This document shows positions 1 to 9,586 of a DNA stretch of 64,000 nt, one piece after another; within the stretch, counting starts at the first letter, position 1, and every line of letters starts with the position of its first letter. A program made the translations under genes and the position numbers. This DNA is from Blastomonas fulva (GTDB lineage: Bacteria; Pseudomonadota; Alphaproteobacteria; Sphingomonadales; Sphingomonadaceae). The DNA lies in contig NZ_CP020083.1 of NCBI RefSeq assembly GCF_003431825.1, forward strand, positions 2,084,501 through 2,148,500, in the 5' to 3' direction. The notes under the pieces are model-generated. The model saw only the letters and a program-made list of their open reading frames with translations, did not search any database and was not told the DNA's origin.

Positions 1-692
1 AACCGTTCGATTGCATGGTGCTCGATCTGGCGCTTCCCGATGCCTCGGGCTTCTCGTTGCTCGAGGAGCTCAGCCAGGATAGCGACCGCGCCTATCCGCC
101 GGTGATCATCTATACCGGGCGCGATCTGACCGCAGAGGAAGAGCAGCGCCTGCGCCGCTATTCCAGTTCGATCATCATCAAGGGCGCGAAGTCGCCCGAA
201 CGCCTGCTCGACGAGGTCTCGCTGTTTCTCCATCAGGTCGTCGCCGAAATGCCGCCGGAGCAGCGCCGGATGCTCGAAAAGGCCCGGCATCGCGATGCGG
301 CGCTCGAAGGGCGGCGGGTGCTCATCGTCGAGGACGATGTGCGGAACGTTTATTCACTCACCAGCGTTCTGGAACCGCGCGGGGTGATCGCCAAGATCGC
401 GCGCAACGGCCAGGAGGCCCTCGATATGCTGGAGGCTGGTGCCGACGGGGCCGACAAACCGATCGACCTGGTGCTGATGGATGTGATGATGCCGGTGATG
501 GACGGGCTGACGGCGGTGCGCGCGATGCGCAGCAATCCGAAATGGGCCAAGCTGCCCGTCATCATGCTGACCGCCAAGGCTATGCCCGACGACCAGCAGA
601 ATTGCCTCGATGCGGGGGCCAACGACTATATGGCCAAGCCGATCGACGTCGACAAACTGTTGTCGCTGGTGCGGGTATGGATGCCGCGCTAG
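1..692 (+). CDS. Hybrid sensor kinase, C-terminal part with two receiver domains (5' partial)
   Basis: The reading frame is open from the first base, so the gene begins upstream of the window. The visible part holds the end of one receiver domain (VLDLALPD phospho-acceptor region, then IIYTGRD and the conserved Lys in IIIKGAKS). A linker follows, then a complete second receiver: acidic pair in VLIVEDD, phospho-Asp in VLMDVMMP, Thr in MLTAKA, Lys in MAKPID. This layout is typical of the C-terminus of large hybrid histidine kinases that accompany CheR/CheB modules. The stop overlaps the start of the downstream CheR gene, which suggests translational coupling. The kinase core itself is not visible, so that part is inferred. 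Confidence 0.85.
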   Translation, partial: PFDCMVLDLALPDASGFSLLEELSQDSDRAYPPVIIYTGRDLTAEEEQRLRRYSSSIIIKGAKSPERLLDEVSLFLHQVVAEMPPEQRRMLEKARHRDAALEGRRVLIVEDDVRNVYSLTSVLEPRGVIAKIARNGQEALDMLEAGADGADKPIDLVLMDVMMPVMDGLTAVRAMRSNPKWAKLPVIMLTAKAMPDDQQNCLDAGANDYMAKPIDVDKLLSLVRVWMPR

Positions 693-1516
693 TGACCAGC
701 TCGATCGAGGACATCGAAATCCAGCTGCTGCTGGAGGCGCTGTACCAGCATTATCACTATGATTTCCGCCATTACGCCCGCGCATCCATCAAGCGTCGGC
801 TGCTGCAGGCGCGTGCGCAGCTGGGCTATGGCAGCATCTCCGAGATCCAGGCGGCGGTGCTGCGCGATTCGACGCTGCTGCCGCGCCTGCTCGATTTCCT
901 CACGGTGCAGGTCAGCGAGATGTTTCGCGATCCGTCCTATTTCCGCGCGCTGCGCGAGAAGGTCATCCCGCACCTGCATACTTATCCCTCGCTCAAGGTC
1001 TGGGTCGCAGGGTGCAGCAACGGCGAGGAGCTCTATTCGCTCGCCATCCTGTTCCACGAGGAGGGACTGGCCAAGAAGACGATGTTCTATGCCACCGACA
1101 TCAACCCGACCGCGCTCAAGGCCGCGCAAGCCGGGGTATATTCGCTTGATCGGATCCGGCTTTTCACCGAAAATCATCAGGCGTCGGGTGGGCGTTCATC
1201 GCTGTCCGATTATTACACCGCCAATTACGGGCGCGCAGTGTTCGACAAGTCGCTGTGCAGCCAGGTCGTCTTTTCCGACCACAGCCTGGTCACCGATGCC
1301 GCATTCGCAGAGATGCACCTGATCTCCTGCCGCAACGTGCTGATCTATTTCGACCGAGAACTGCAGGACCGTGCCGTCGGGCTGTTTCGCGACTCGCTCG
1401 CGCGCAGGGGATTCCTGGGGCTCGGGTCGAAGGAGAGCCTGCGATTCTCCTCGCACGCCGATGCCTTTGCCGATTTCGTGCGCGAAGAAAAAATCTATCA
1501 GCGGACCGGTCCATGA
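677..1516 (+). CDS. CheR-type protein-glutamate O-methyltransferase
   Basis: SAM-dependent methyltransferase of the CheR family, 279 residues from the ATG at 677, which overlaps the previous gene by 16 bases (a GTG at 692 is the alternative). The N-terminal helical domain starts at about residue 8 and the SAM-binding core shows VWVAGCSNGEELYSLA. The family motifs ISCRNVLIYFD and LGLGSKESL follow. Together with the CheB-domain gene behind it and the kinases on both sides it forms a signalling module separate from the che cluster at 34.6-40.6 kb. No MCP lies nearby, so a role in regulation other than swimming chemotaxis is possible but inferred. Confidence 0.88.
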   Translation: MDAALVTSSIEDIEIQLLLEALYQHYHYDFRHYARASIKRRLLQARAQLGYGSISEIQAAVLRDSTLLPRLLDFLTVQVSEMFRDPSYFRALREKVIPHLHTYPSLKVWVAGCSNGEELYSLAILFHEEGLAKKTMFYATDINPTALKAAQAGVYSLDRIRLFTENHQASGGRSSLSDYYTANYGRAVFDKSLCSQVVFSDHSLVTDAAFAEMHLISCRNVLIYFDRELQDRAVGLFRDSLARRGFLGLGSKESLRFSSHADAFADFVREEKIYQRTGP

Positions 1517-2073
1517 CCCGGGCGATCGTCATCGGTGCGTCGGCCGGCGGGGTGCAGGCGCTGTCGTCGATCCTCACCGCCTTGCCGCCGCATTTTGCAT
1601 GCCCGATTCTGGTCGTCCTCCACGTTCCGCAACGCAATGACAATCTTCTGGTCGAATTGTTGCGGGCAAGATGCCTTTTGGAGGTTAAGGAGGCAGAGGA
1701 TAAGGAAATGCTCCAGCAAGGAACGGTCTATTTTGCTCCTCCCGGCTATCATCTGCTGCTCGAGAAAAACATGTCGATTGCCTTGTCTTCGGATGAACCC
1801 GTCAATTACTCGCGCCCGGCCATCGACGTGCTTTTCGAAACCGCTGCAGATGCTTTGGAACGCGACGTGACAGCCATCATTCTCACCGGCGCCAATCATG
1901 ATGGCGCCGAGGGTCTTCGCGCGATCGGCGCGGCGGGCGGGACTGCCATCGTTCAGGACCCGCAGACCGCCGAAGTTGCCACCATGCCGCTTGCCGCGCT
2001 GGCGGCCTGCCCGGCGGCCAAGGCGATGAGCATCGACGAGATCGTCTTGCACCTGCGGCAGGAGGCAGCGTGA
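1513..2073 (+). CDS. Stand-alone CheB methylesterase domain protein
   Basis: CheB-type methylesterase/glutamine deamidase domain of 186 residues with no receiver domain. The catalytic Ser is in the N-terminal GASAGG motif (about residue 10), the His in VVLHVPQR, and the Asp in ILTGANHDGAEG. The start codon overlaps the cheR stop in an ATGA quadruplet. The stop in turn overlaps the next gene in TGATG, so three genes are translationally coupled. Without its own receiver, activity must be controlled by partners, probably the adjacent receiver-containing kinases (inference). Confidence 0.88.
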   Translation: MTRAIVIGASAGGVQALSSILTALPPHFACPILVVLHVPQRNDNLLVELLRARCLLEVKEAEDKEMLQQGTVYFAPPGYHLLLEKNMSIALSSDEPVNYSRPAIDVLFETAADALERDVTAIILTGANHDGAEGLRAIGAAGGTAIVQDPQTAEVATMPLAALAACPAAKAMSIDEIVLHLRQEAA

Positions 2074-3212
2074 TGTCGATGGCTGAAGAACCGGTCCGCA
2101 TCCTGCTGGTCGATGACCTTGAGGAAAACCTGATCGCGCTCAATGCGCTGCTGCGCCGCGAGGGGCTGAGCTGCGATACCGCGCGCAGTGGCGAGGAGGC
2201 GCTCGAGCTGCTGCTGGTCAAGGACTATGCGCTGGCGTTTCTCGATGTCCAGATGCCCGGCATGGACGGCTTCGAGCTGGCCGAGTTCATGCGCAACAGC
2301 GAACGCTCGCGGCACATCCCGATCATCTTCGTCACCGCAGGCGCAGGAGACGGCACGCGGCGGTTCAAGGGCTATGAGGCCGGTGCGGTCGATTTCATCC
2401 AGAAGCCGATCGAGGCCGATATCCTGAGGTCCAAGGCCCGCGTCTTCCTGGAGCTCTATACCCAGCGCCGGCAACTGGCGGCGCAGCGCGATGAACTCGC
2501 CGCGCTGACCGAATCGCTCAAACAGGCTGACATCCAGAAGAACCGGTTTCTCGCCGTTCTGGGGCATGAGTTGCGCAACCCGATCATGGCGCTCAACGCC
2601 GGGCTGATCATGCTCGAGCGCAAGAAAGGACAGCCGGTCGAGGGTGAAATCCGCACCTCGATGAGCCGCTACCTGACGCATATGACCCGGCTGGTGGAGG
2701 ATCTGCTCGATATCTCGCGGATCGAGCAGGGCAAGATATCGCTGCAGCGCGAGCGGGTGGACCTGAACGACGTGCTGGCGTTCGCGGTCGAAACATCGCG
2801 GCCGGCGATCGACGAGGCAGGGCACAATCTGCATGTGGAGCTTCCGCCGGGACCGGTGCTGCTCGACGCCGATCACGCCCGCATGGCGCAGATCATCGGC
2901 AACCTCGTCAGCAATGCCGCCAAATACACGCCGGCGGCAGGCGAGATCAGGGTGACTGCGCGGGTCGAGGACGGGACCGCCTGGATCGAGGTCTGCGACA
3001 ACGGCATCGGCATCGCGCCCGATCAGCAGGACCGGATCTTCGGGATCTTCGAGCAGGCCGATGTCAAGGGCAAGGTCAAGCAGGACGGCCTCGGGATCGG
3101 GCTGGCGCTGGTCAAGCAGCTGGTTGAGCTGCACGACGGCACCATCCGGCTGAAACACAGCGCGCCCGGGGAAGGCAGCACGTTCGAGGTGTGCCTTCCC
3201 ACGGTGGAATGA
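2073..3212 (+). CDS. Receiver-histidine kinase hybrid (response regulator fused to HisKA/HATPase)
   Basis: A 379-residue soluble protein. Residues 8-125 are a receiver (acidic pair D14/D15, phospho-Asp D58 in FLDVQMPGMDG, Lys 111 in IQKPIE). A short coiled linker follows, then HisKA with H165 in VLGHELRNP. The HATPase domain has the N box GNLVSNAAKYT, G1 DNGIGIA and G2 GLGIGLALVKQL. No membrane segment is seen, so input probably arrives through the receiver. The ATG at 2073 overlaps the cheB stop by one base and is preferred over the GTG at 2070. It ends the CheR-CheB-kinase module. Confidence 0.9.
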   Translation: MSMAEEPVRILLVDDLEENLIALNALLRREGLSCDTARSGEEALELLLVKDYALAFLDVQMPGMDGFELAEFMRNSERSRHIPIIFVTAGAGDGTRRFKGYEAGAVDFIQKPIEADILRSKARVFLELYTQRRQLAAQRDELAALTESLKQADIQKNRFLAVLGHELRNPIMALNAGLIMLERKKGQPVEGEIRTSMSRYLTHMTRLVEDLLDISRIEQGKISLQRERVDLNDVLAFAVETSRPAIDEAGHNLHVELPPGPVLLDADHARMAQIIGNLVSNAAKYTPAAGEIRVTARVEDGTAWIEVCDNGIGIAPDQQDRIFGIFEQADVKGKVKQDGLGIGLALVKQLVELHDGTIRLKHSAPGEGSTFEVCLPTVE

Positions 3213-3230
3213 TGCCGGGCGCCGCTGGCG

Positions 3231-4649
3231 CTATGCCCCAGCCGGCGAACCAGCGTCCTGATTTTCCGGAATATTGATCGGCGTCGCGGCGCAAACGGTA
3301 CGCAGCGCCTGTTTGAGCCCTTCCTCGATCGTCGGGTGATAGAAAGGCATCTCGAGCACCTGCGTCGCGGTCATCTTCTGCTGGATTGCCCACGCCAGCA
3401 AATGGCCCAGATGCTCCCCCGCCGGGGCAACCAGATCCGCGCCGATCAGCACACCGTCGGGTGCGGCTGCGTACAGGGTGAGAGCGCCTTCGTTGCGCGC
3501 CTCCACCCGCGCGCGGCCCTGATCGGTAAAGTCGGCGGTGCCGCTCACCGCGCCATCCTCCTCCGCCTTTCCGATGGTCACGACCTGCGGATCGGTGAAG
3601 GTGATGCTGAACGGCACATAGCGATCGGTCGGGACCGGCGCCGGATAGGCCGCCGCGTTGCGTCCCGCAATCGCGCCATCATGCGATGCTTCATGCAGAA
3701 GGGGCAGATCGGCAGCGACATCGCCTGCGAGGAAGACGTTGCTGTCGCCGCAGCGCATCGTCGCGCGGTCGTGACACGGCACGCCCTTGTCATCAAGATC
3801 GAGCCCGGCTTTGTCGATGGCCAGCCCGTCGAACACCGGCGGGCGGCCCACCGCGACCAGCACATGGTCGAACACCGCCTTGCCCTTGCTCTTGCCGCTC
3901 CAGCGCATGGTGACGCCGTCCTTGGCCGGTTCAGGCGTGGCATCGACACCCAGGTGCAGATCGATATCGCGCGCGATGATCGCTTTGAGCGCCTCGTGCA
4001 CGCGCGGGCAGCGCAGCTTCGCCATGGTTTCGGACTTGTCGAACAGCGCGACCTTGACCCCCAGCCGGGCGAAGGCCTGCGCCATTTCCAGTCCGATCGC
4101 ACCTGATCCGATCACCGCGAGCCGCGTTGGCAGAGCCTTGAGCTCGAATACGGTCTCGTTGGTCAGCGCACGGTCTCCCAGCGCGGCAAACGCATCGGGC
4201 AGAGCAGGGCGCGAGCCTGTCGCGATGACGATCGTCCGCGCCTCGATCGACCGGCCATCGTCCAACTGCAATTTGCCGGGTGCGGTGAACCTAGCCCGCC
4301 CCCTGATGCGGATAGCGTCAGGGATTTTCTCGATCGACTTTTGCGTCGATGCCGCGAAGCGGTCGCGCTCCTTGCGCACCCGCTTCATCACCGTTGCGCC
4401 ATCGACGCTGACCTCACCGACATCGATGCCGAACTGGCTGGCGCGATCAACCGCGTGGCGTGCCTTGGCTGCCGCGATCAGCAGTTTCGACGGCATGCAC
4501 CCGACATTGGCGCAGGTCGTCCCGCTGAAGTCCGGGTCGATCAGAAGCGTCGATACGCCATTGGCGCGCGCAGCCCTTTCGGCGGCGAGGCCGGCAGTGC
4601 CGGCCCCGATCACCACGACGTCACAGCGCAGTCTGTCCTGCTCGCTCAT
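3231..4649 (-). CDS. FAD-dependent pyridine nucleotide-disulfide oxidoreductase (dihydrolipoyl dehydrogenase family)
   Basis: A 472-residue class I flavoprotein disulfide reductase. The N-terminal FAD-binding GAGTAG motif is at residues 16-21 and the redox-active pair is C46/C51 in TCANVGC. The NAD(P)-binding fold has the GSGAIG motif, and the C-terminal dimerisation domain carries the HPTIEE His-Glu dyad. Family members include dihydrolipoyl dehydrogenase, mercuric reductase and related enzymes. The lack of neighbouring 2-oxoacid dehydrogenase genes leaves the substrate open. The start codon overlaps the stop of the upstream aldehyde dehydrogenase gene in ATGA, so the two are in one operon. 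Confidence 0.88.
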   Translation of the reverse strand: MSEQDRLRCDVVVIGAGTAGLAAERAARANGVSTLLIDPDFSGTTCANVGCMPSKLLIAAAKARHAVDRASQFGIDVGEVSVDGATVMKRVRKERDRFAASTQKSIEKIPDAIRIRGRARFTAPGKLQLDDGRSIEARTIVIATGSRPALPDAFAALGDRALTNETVFELKALPTRLAVIGSGAIGLEMAQAFARLGVKVALFDKSETMAKLRCPRVHEALKAIIARDIDLHLGVDATPEPAKDGVTMRWSGKSKGKAVFDHVLVAVGRPPVFDGLAIDKAGLDLDDKGVPCHDRATMRCGDSNVFLAGDVAADLPLLHEASHDGAIAGRNAAAYPAPVPTDRYVPFSITFTDPQVVTIGKAEEDGAVSGTADFTDQGRARVEARNEGALTLYAAAPDGVLIGADLVAPAGEHLGHLLAWAIQQKMTATQVLEMPFYHPTIEEGLKQALRTVCAATPINIPENQDAGSPAGA

Positions 4650-6022
4650 GCAACCAGGATGGCCTTGGCGTTGACGAACTCTTTGAAGCCCTCATCGCCA
4701 TGCTCGCGGCCATAGCCCGAATCCTTCACCCCGCCGAACGGCATGTCGGGCGAAGCGACGTTGAAGTTGTTGATGAACACCATGCCGGTATCGAAATGCC
4801 TGGCAGCCAGCTCCTTCGCCCGCTCGGTGTCGCGCGAAAAGATTCCGCCGCCCAGGCCATAGCGGCTGTCATTGGCGATGCGCATCGCGTCCTCGTCGTC
4901 CTTGGCGCGGATGATCGATGCGGCGGGGCCGAACAGCTCGTCGTCATAAGCAGGCTGGCCGGGTTCGACATCGACCAGCACCGTGGCGGGATAGAACCAG
5001 CCCTTGCGATCGGGAATCTCGCCACCGGTCAGCACGCGCGCACCCTTGGCGACGCTCTTTTCGACCTGATCGTGCAGCGAGTCGCGCTGGCGCTTCGAGA
5101 CCAGCGGGCCAAGCTGGGTGTCTTCGGCAGTCGGATCGCCCATCTTCAGCGCTTCGAACTGCTGGACATAGCCCTTCACGAACGCGTCGTAATTGGCGTC
5201 GGTGACGATGAAGCGCTTGGCGTTCACGCAGGTCTGGCCGTTGTTGTAGATGCGGCCCTGCACGCAGGTCTTGATCGCAAGATCGATGTCGGCATCGTCG
5301 AGCACCATGTAAGCGTCGTTCGAACCGAGCTCGAGGACGGTCTTCTTGACCACCGACGCTGCCTTGGCTCCGACCGCGCGGCCGGCCTTGTCGCTGCCGG
5401 TCAGCGTCACGCCGCGCACACGCTTGTGTTCGATGACACGGTCCGACTGGTCATGATCGATCACCAGCACGCCGAACAGACCCTTGGGCAGCCCTGCGCG
5501 CTCATACACATCACGCAGGAACAATCCGCTGCCGGTGGAGCTTTCAGCATGCTTGAGCAGCACGCCGTTGCCCGCCATCAGGCTGGCAATCGAATAGCGC
5601 ACCGCCTGATAGGCGGGGAAGTTCCAGGGCTGGATGCCGTAGATGACGCCCAGCGGGGCATGGGTAACATAGCCTTCGCCATTCTGGACCTGTCGCTTCT
5701 GGTCGGCGAGCGCTTCGGGGCCCTGCTTGGCGGTGTATTCGCAGATCGATGCGACCAGGTCGACTTCCTGCAGGCTGTCGCGCAGCAACTTGCCGACCTC
5801 GTCTGTCATCAACTGCGCGAATTCGTCTTTCGACGCGCGCAATTCATCGCCAATACGGCCGATCACCCTGGCGCGCTCTTGCAGGCTCTGCATCCGCCAG
5901 TCGAGAAAGGCGCTGTGACACGCTTCGATCACGTCGTTCGCCTGCGCGTCGGTCATGTAGGTGTAGGTCTCGATCGGCTCTTCGGTCAAAGGGTTGATCG
6001 TCTCGAAACTGCGTTCGCTCAT
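4646..6022 (-). CDS. NAD(P)-dependent aldehyde dehydrogenase (succinate-semialdehyde dehydrogenase-like)
   Basis: Aldehyde dehydrogenase superfamily member of 458 residues. The start at 6022 is preceded by a GGAGA-type ribosome site; an upstream in-frame extension exists but looks non-coding. The general base is E231 in VLELGSND and the catalytic nucleophile is C265 in NNGQTCVNAKR. The N-terminus (INPLTEEPIETY) and length resemble the short succinate-semialdehyde dehydrogenase group, but substrate is not decided by sequence alone. It lies 38 bases after the metallo-hydrolase-like gene and is coupled by ATGA to the flavoprotein reductase. Confidence 0.9.
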   Translation of the reverse strand: MSERSFETINPLTEEPIETYTYMTDAQANDVIEACHSAFLDWRMQSLQERARVIGRIGDELRASKDEFAQLMTDEVGKLLRDSLQEVDLVASICEYTAKQGPEALADQKRQVQNGEGYVTHAPLGVIYGIQPWNFPAYQAVRYSIASLMAGNGVLLKHAESSTGSGLFLRDVYERAGLPKGLFGVLVIDHDQSDRVIEHKRVRGVTLTGSDKAGRAVGAKAASVVKKTVLELGSNDAYMVLDDADIDLAIKTCVQGRIYNNGQTCVNAKRFIVTDANYDAFVKGYVQQFEALKMGDPTAEDTQLGPLVSKRQRDSLHDQVEKSVAKGARVLTGGEIPDRKGWFYPATVLVDVEPGQPAYDDELFGPAASIIRAKDDEDAMRIANDSRYGLGGGIFSRDTERAKELAARHFDTGMVFINNFNVASPDMPFGGVKDSGYGREHGDEGFKEFVNAKAILVA

Positions 6023-6060
6023 AGTTTTGGTCTCCAATGGACGGGGGTGGTACGGCCGGG

Positions 6061-6822
6061 TCAGCCGTAGGTGGCGCGGTGGCTGTCGAGCGTTTTCTCG
6101 ACATCCTTCAGCGCGCCGAGGAATTCGTTTTCCCAGCCGCCGGGGGGCAGCTGGCGTACCGCCGAGTGCGCCGCGCACACGACTGGTGTATCGGCCCAGC
6201 TTTGCGCGCGCTCGCGCGCCCAGCCGGCGTAGTCATCGGCGGCACCGCTGCGCTTCTGCAGCGCCTTGGCGAGCATCGGGTGAAAGCGCAGCTTGGCTTC
6301 GGGCAGCACCGCGCTCAGGATGCCGGGGGGTTGAAGCACGTTGATCGTGTCGTCGACATGGACGATCCGGCTGGCGCGGTGGCGCACCAGGACCGAGGCG
6401 ACATGCACCTTTTCGTCGGCACTGATGAAGTCGACGCCCTGCGGGATCGAGAACTCCAGGTCGCTCGCAAATTCCGCCTGGGTGGCGGCGTCCTCGATCA
6501 CCGCCTGATCCCAAGGGAGATCGGGCAACTGCGCGAGGTGCCGCCGCGTTCCGATCAGCCGTGCGCCCGGCAACGCATCGATCAGCGCGGTACAGTGCAG
6601 CGTGTGGAACGGGTGGACATTGATGATCGCATCGACCAGCCGCCCTCCATCGGTTACCTCGATCAGCTGGGCGCGATCCGCGTCATCCAGCGCATAGCTG
6701 TCGAGCGCCACAAACCGCCCGCTGGCCCGGCGGACCAGCGACATATGGGTTCCGATATCGATCAGCTTGGCGATCTTGAACGAGCCGCGGAAATTCCAGT
6801 AATCGTCATGTAGCCGGTTCAC
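6061..6822 (-). CDS. Metallo-beta-lactamase-like (DUF4336-type) protein
   Basis: A soluble protein of 253 residues from the GTG at 6822, chosen because GGAG lies 5 bases upstream. An ATG at 6852 would add ten residues without a ribosome site. The body resembles divergent metallo-beta-lactamase-fold proteins: an N-terminal FRGSFKIAKLIDIGTHMSLVR strand region, an HPFHTLH histidine cluster in place of the usual HxHxDH, and a later IVHVDD segment. Enzyme activity is unproven. It is the first gene of a three-gene minus-strand unit with the aldehyde dehydrogenase and disulfide reductase, so a role in handling an aldehyde-type metabolite is possible. Confidence 0.65.
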   Translation of the reverse strand: MNRLHDDYWNFRGSFKIAKLIDIGTHMSLVRRASGRFVALDSYALDDADRAQLIEVTDGGRLVDAIINVHPFHTLHCTALIDALPGARLIGTRRHLAQLPDLPWDQAVIEDAATQAEFASDLEFSIPQGVDFISADEKVHVASVLVRHRASRIVHVDDTINVLQPPGILSAVLPEAKLRFHPMLAKALQKRSGAADDYAGWARERAQSWADTPVVCAAHSAVRQLPPGGWENEFLGALKDVEKTLDSHRATYG

Positions 6823-6959
6823 TGGCGCTCCAATCCTTGCTGCCCAACGCATGCAAGGACTGTTACGAGTCTGGCCCGCCCCGGTTCCGGACCCGGCGCT
6901 TTTGCCGGGATTTGCCGGGACCAGGATTCGTGCCGGGCCCGACGTGCGGGTCGGCGCGC

Positions 6960-9437
6960 CTAGAAGCTCGAGGCGATAGTGAGGCCATAGGTGCGCGGGT
7001 CGCCCGGCTGTCCGGCGATCAGCCCGGTATTGCCGCCGGTGTTGGCCGCGAGCTGCTCGAAATATTCGACGTCGAAGGCGTTGCGCACCCAGGCGAAGAG
7101 ATTGAGCCCGTCATCGGTGCGATAGCCCAGCCGGAAGTTGCTGAGCGCATAGCCATTGATGTCGGTGTAGATCGAGCGCGAAGGGTTGGAGGAGAATTTC
7201 GAGCGATAGTTGCCGTCAAACCCGGCATAGGCAAAGCCGTCGAGCCCGAAGACCGACACCGGTTCGTTGTACTCGAAGCCGTAAGAGAACGCCCAGTTCG
7301 AGATGCCGGGCAGCCACTGGCCCGAAATGTCGCAGTTTGCCGGGCTCAGCGCGCCGGGGACGCCTGGCGCTCCGGGCACCTGCGTACCGGTCACCGTGGT
7401 GCCGCCCGCGAGCTCGGGCGGGCATGGTGCATCGACGAAACGGACATATTCGTGATCGGTATAGGCGCCGCTGACATAGGCGTTGAACCGATCCGTCGGA
7501 CGCACGCTGAAATCCGCCTCGATCCCGCGCACCCGCACCTTGCCCGCATTGGCGAGATAGCCGCGCAGCACGCCCAATTGGCCGTTGTTGACCGTCGCCT
7601 GATAATCGCGGATCTCGGTCCAGAAGCCCGCGAGGTTGAGCGTCGCGCGGCGGTCCCAGAACTGGGTTTTCAGGCCGACCTCGAAATGGTCGACCTTCTC
7701 GGGTTTCACCGAACCTGCCGCGAGCAGCGGATTGCCCGCCGCGTCGTTGGGAACGCCCGAAAGGTTGATGCCGCCGGTCTTGAAGGCCCTGGCATAGGTC
7801 GCGTAGGCGCGGATATCGGGGGCGATCCGGTAGGACAGCGTCAGGTCATAGGACAGGTTCCAGTCGGAGAACTCGGGCTCGAAGAACTGCGGCGCCAGCA
7901 CCCCGCGCTGTGCGACAATCCACGGATCGTTGGCGAATGGCCCGTTGAAGCTGACCAGCTGGCGAGTGCCGTTCGAGGCTGTGCCTGTGACCACCGAGTC
8001 ATAGGACCCGGTCTTCTTGTCGTAATTGATCCTGACACCCGGCTGGATCGTGAGATCATCGGTGACCTTCCAGCTGAGCTGACCGAACGCGGCAACGCTG
8101 GTGTTCTTGAATCCGATGGTGTTGTTGGCGACCAACCCGTTGAGCACGGCCGGGTTGCCCGCGAGCGCGCTGGTGGGCGCAAGCAGCCAGCGGCTGGCGG
8201 CGGTGCCCTGTTCCTGGATCCCCTGGGTGTCGATGGTCTGGTAGAAGCCGAACACGCCTGCGACAAAATCGATGCGGTCGCCTAGCGATCCGGCATAGCG
8301 CACCTCCTGTGTGAACTGCTCCTGCTGCGAGGGGTTGTTGACCTTGAGCGTGATCGGCAGGCCGGTGAAGTCGCGGTCGTTCGACGGGGTCCAGTCCCAG
8401 AAGCGCCAAGCGCTGACCGAGGTCAGAGTGCCAGGGCCGACATCCCATTCGATTTTGAGCGATGCTCCACCCAGAATGCTCCTGGCGCTCAATTCGGCAT
8501 CGACATCGGTCACCCGGTCGAAGGCATCGAGGCTGGGCGGGGCATAGCCGAACGCGGCCGACAGCGCGGGGAACTGGCGGTTGGCCGGGCGCTGGGTGCT
8601 GCCGTAGCGCGCATAGATCTGCGCGCAGCATTCCGGGTTCTGGCGGTTGTAGTCGCCTGCAAGTGTCACCCTGAGGGAATCGCTCGGCTTCCACAGCAGC
8701 GAGCCGCGAAGCCCCAGATTGTTGAGCTCATTGACGTGCGTGCCGGTGGCGACGTTGAAGATCGTGCCGCGCCGGTCGGTGGTCGCAACTCCGAAGCGGA
8801 CCGCCAGAGTACTCGACAGCGGACCGGACACCGATGCCTTGGCCTGGCGGAACTCGAGATTGCCCGCGGTGACCTCGGCGCGGCCTTCGAAATCGAAGCT
8901 CGGTTCCTTCGAGGTGATGTTGATCGCGCCGGCGGTGGTGTTCTTGCCGTAGAGCGTGCCCTGCGGCCCGCGCAGTGTCTCGACCTGCGCGATGTCGAGG
9001 AAGTCGAGCGTCGCCACCGCGACCCGGCCGACGAAGACATCATCGATATAGATGCCGACGCCCTGCTCGATGCCATCATTGGTCAGGCCGAATGGCGCGC
9101 CCAGACCGCGGATGTTGATCGCCGAGTTGCGCGGGTTGGAGGAATAGAACTGCAGGCTGGGCTGAAGCTGCGTCAGGCGGCTGACATTGAAGCTTCCGGT
9201 GTTGTCGAGCGTGGTCACATCAACCACCGACAAGGCGATCGGCACGTCCTGCGAGGATTCCTCGCGGCGGCGGGCCGAGACGATGATGACGGTTTCGGGC
9301 TGCTGTTCGGCCTCGGCGTCTGCTGTATCGCCCGGGGCTTCGGCGACATCGCGATCAGAGGCGAGCACTGGCGACTGTGACGCTAGTGCGACGGCAAGCG
9401 CGACAACAGACGCGCGCGCGGCAAGGGTAATGGACAT
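6960..9437 (-). CDS. TonB-dependent outer-membrane receptor
   Basis: An 825-residue protein with an N-terminal signal peptide (from MSITLAARASVVALAVALA to about residue 27), a TonB-box-like segment VIIVSARRREESSQDVP, a plug domain with INIRGLG and VETLRGPQGTLYGKNTTAGAI, and a long beta-barrel ending in the aromatic Phe of the outer-membrane assembly signal. The start at 9437 has GGAG 9 bases upstream. It belongs to the broad group of sphingomonad receptors for siderophores, sugars or aromatic compounds. The substrate cannot be read from sequence. Its nearest upstream neighbour is a YezD-like gene and beyond that lies the hexuronate operon, all on the same strand. Confidence 0.93.
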   Translation of the reverse strand: MSITLAARASVVALAVALASQSPVLASDRDVAEAPGDTADAEAEQQPETVIIVSARRREESSQDVPIALSVVDVTTLDNTGSFNVSRLTQLQPSLQFYSSNPRNSAINIRGLGAPFGLTNDGIEQGVGIYIDDVFVGRVAVATLDFLDIAQVETLRGPQGTLYGKNTTAGAINITSKEPSFDFEGRAEVTAGNLEFRQAKASVSGPLSSTLAVRFGVATTDRRGTIFNVATGTHVNELNNLGLRGSLLWKPSDSLRVTLAGDYNRQNPECCAQIYARYGSTQRPANRQFPALSAAFGYAPPSLDAFDRVTDVDAELSARSILGGASLKIEWDVGPGTLTSVSAWRFWDWTPSNDRDFTGLPITLKVNNPSQQEQFTQEVRYAGSLGDRIDFVAGVFGFYQTIDTQGIQEQGTAASRWLLAPTSALAGNPAVLNGLVANNTIGFKNTSVAAFGQLSWKVTDDLTIQPGVRINYDKKTGSYDSVVTGTASNGTRQLVSFNGPFANDPWIVAQRGVLAPQFFEPEFSDWNLSYDLTLSYRIAPDIRAYATYARAFKTGGINLSGVPNDAAGNPLLAAGSVKPEKVDHFEVGLKTQFWDRRATLNLAGFWTEIRDYQATVNNGQLGVLRGYLANAGKVRVRGIEADFSVRPTDRFNAYVSGAYTDHEYVRFVDAPCPPELAGGTTVTGTQVPGAPGVPGALSPANCDISGQWLPGISNWAFSYGFEYNEPVSVFGLDGFAYAGFDGNYRSKFSSNPSRSIYTDINGYALSNFRLGYRTDDGLNLFAWVRNAFDVEYFEQLAANTGGNTGLIAGQPGDPRTYGLTIASSF

Positions 9438-9489
9438 TCGGCAGGACTCCCAGGGGTGGAAGTGCTTCCGGTTGTCCGGTCGGCACGGC

Positions 9490-9520
9490 AATTTGGTTGG
9501 TGGTTGGTGGTTGGTGGATG
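9490..9520. repeat. Short imperfect GGTTGGT tandem repeat
   Basis: Upstream of the TonB receptor gene the sequence repeats GGTTGGT-like units about four times. It lies in the receptor leader or promoter region, where slippage could vary spacing, but no function is shown. Confidence 0.4.
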
Positions 9521-9586
9521 GGGGGTCGGGGCTTCAGGAAAATGCCGTTCCGTTGTCCCGGTCTCGGCATTCGCGGCGTGTGCCCG

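Noticed and set aside
4700..6070. 456-codon plus-strand open frame
   Set aside because: It is the shadow of the aldehyde dehydrogenase gene, which has its catalytic residues.
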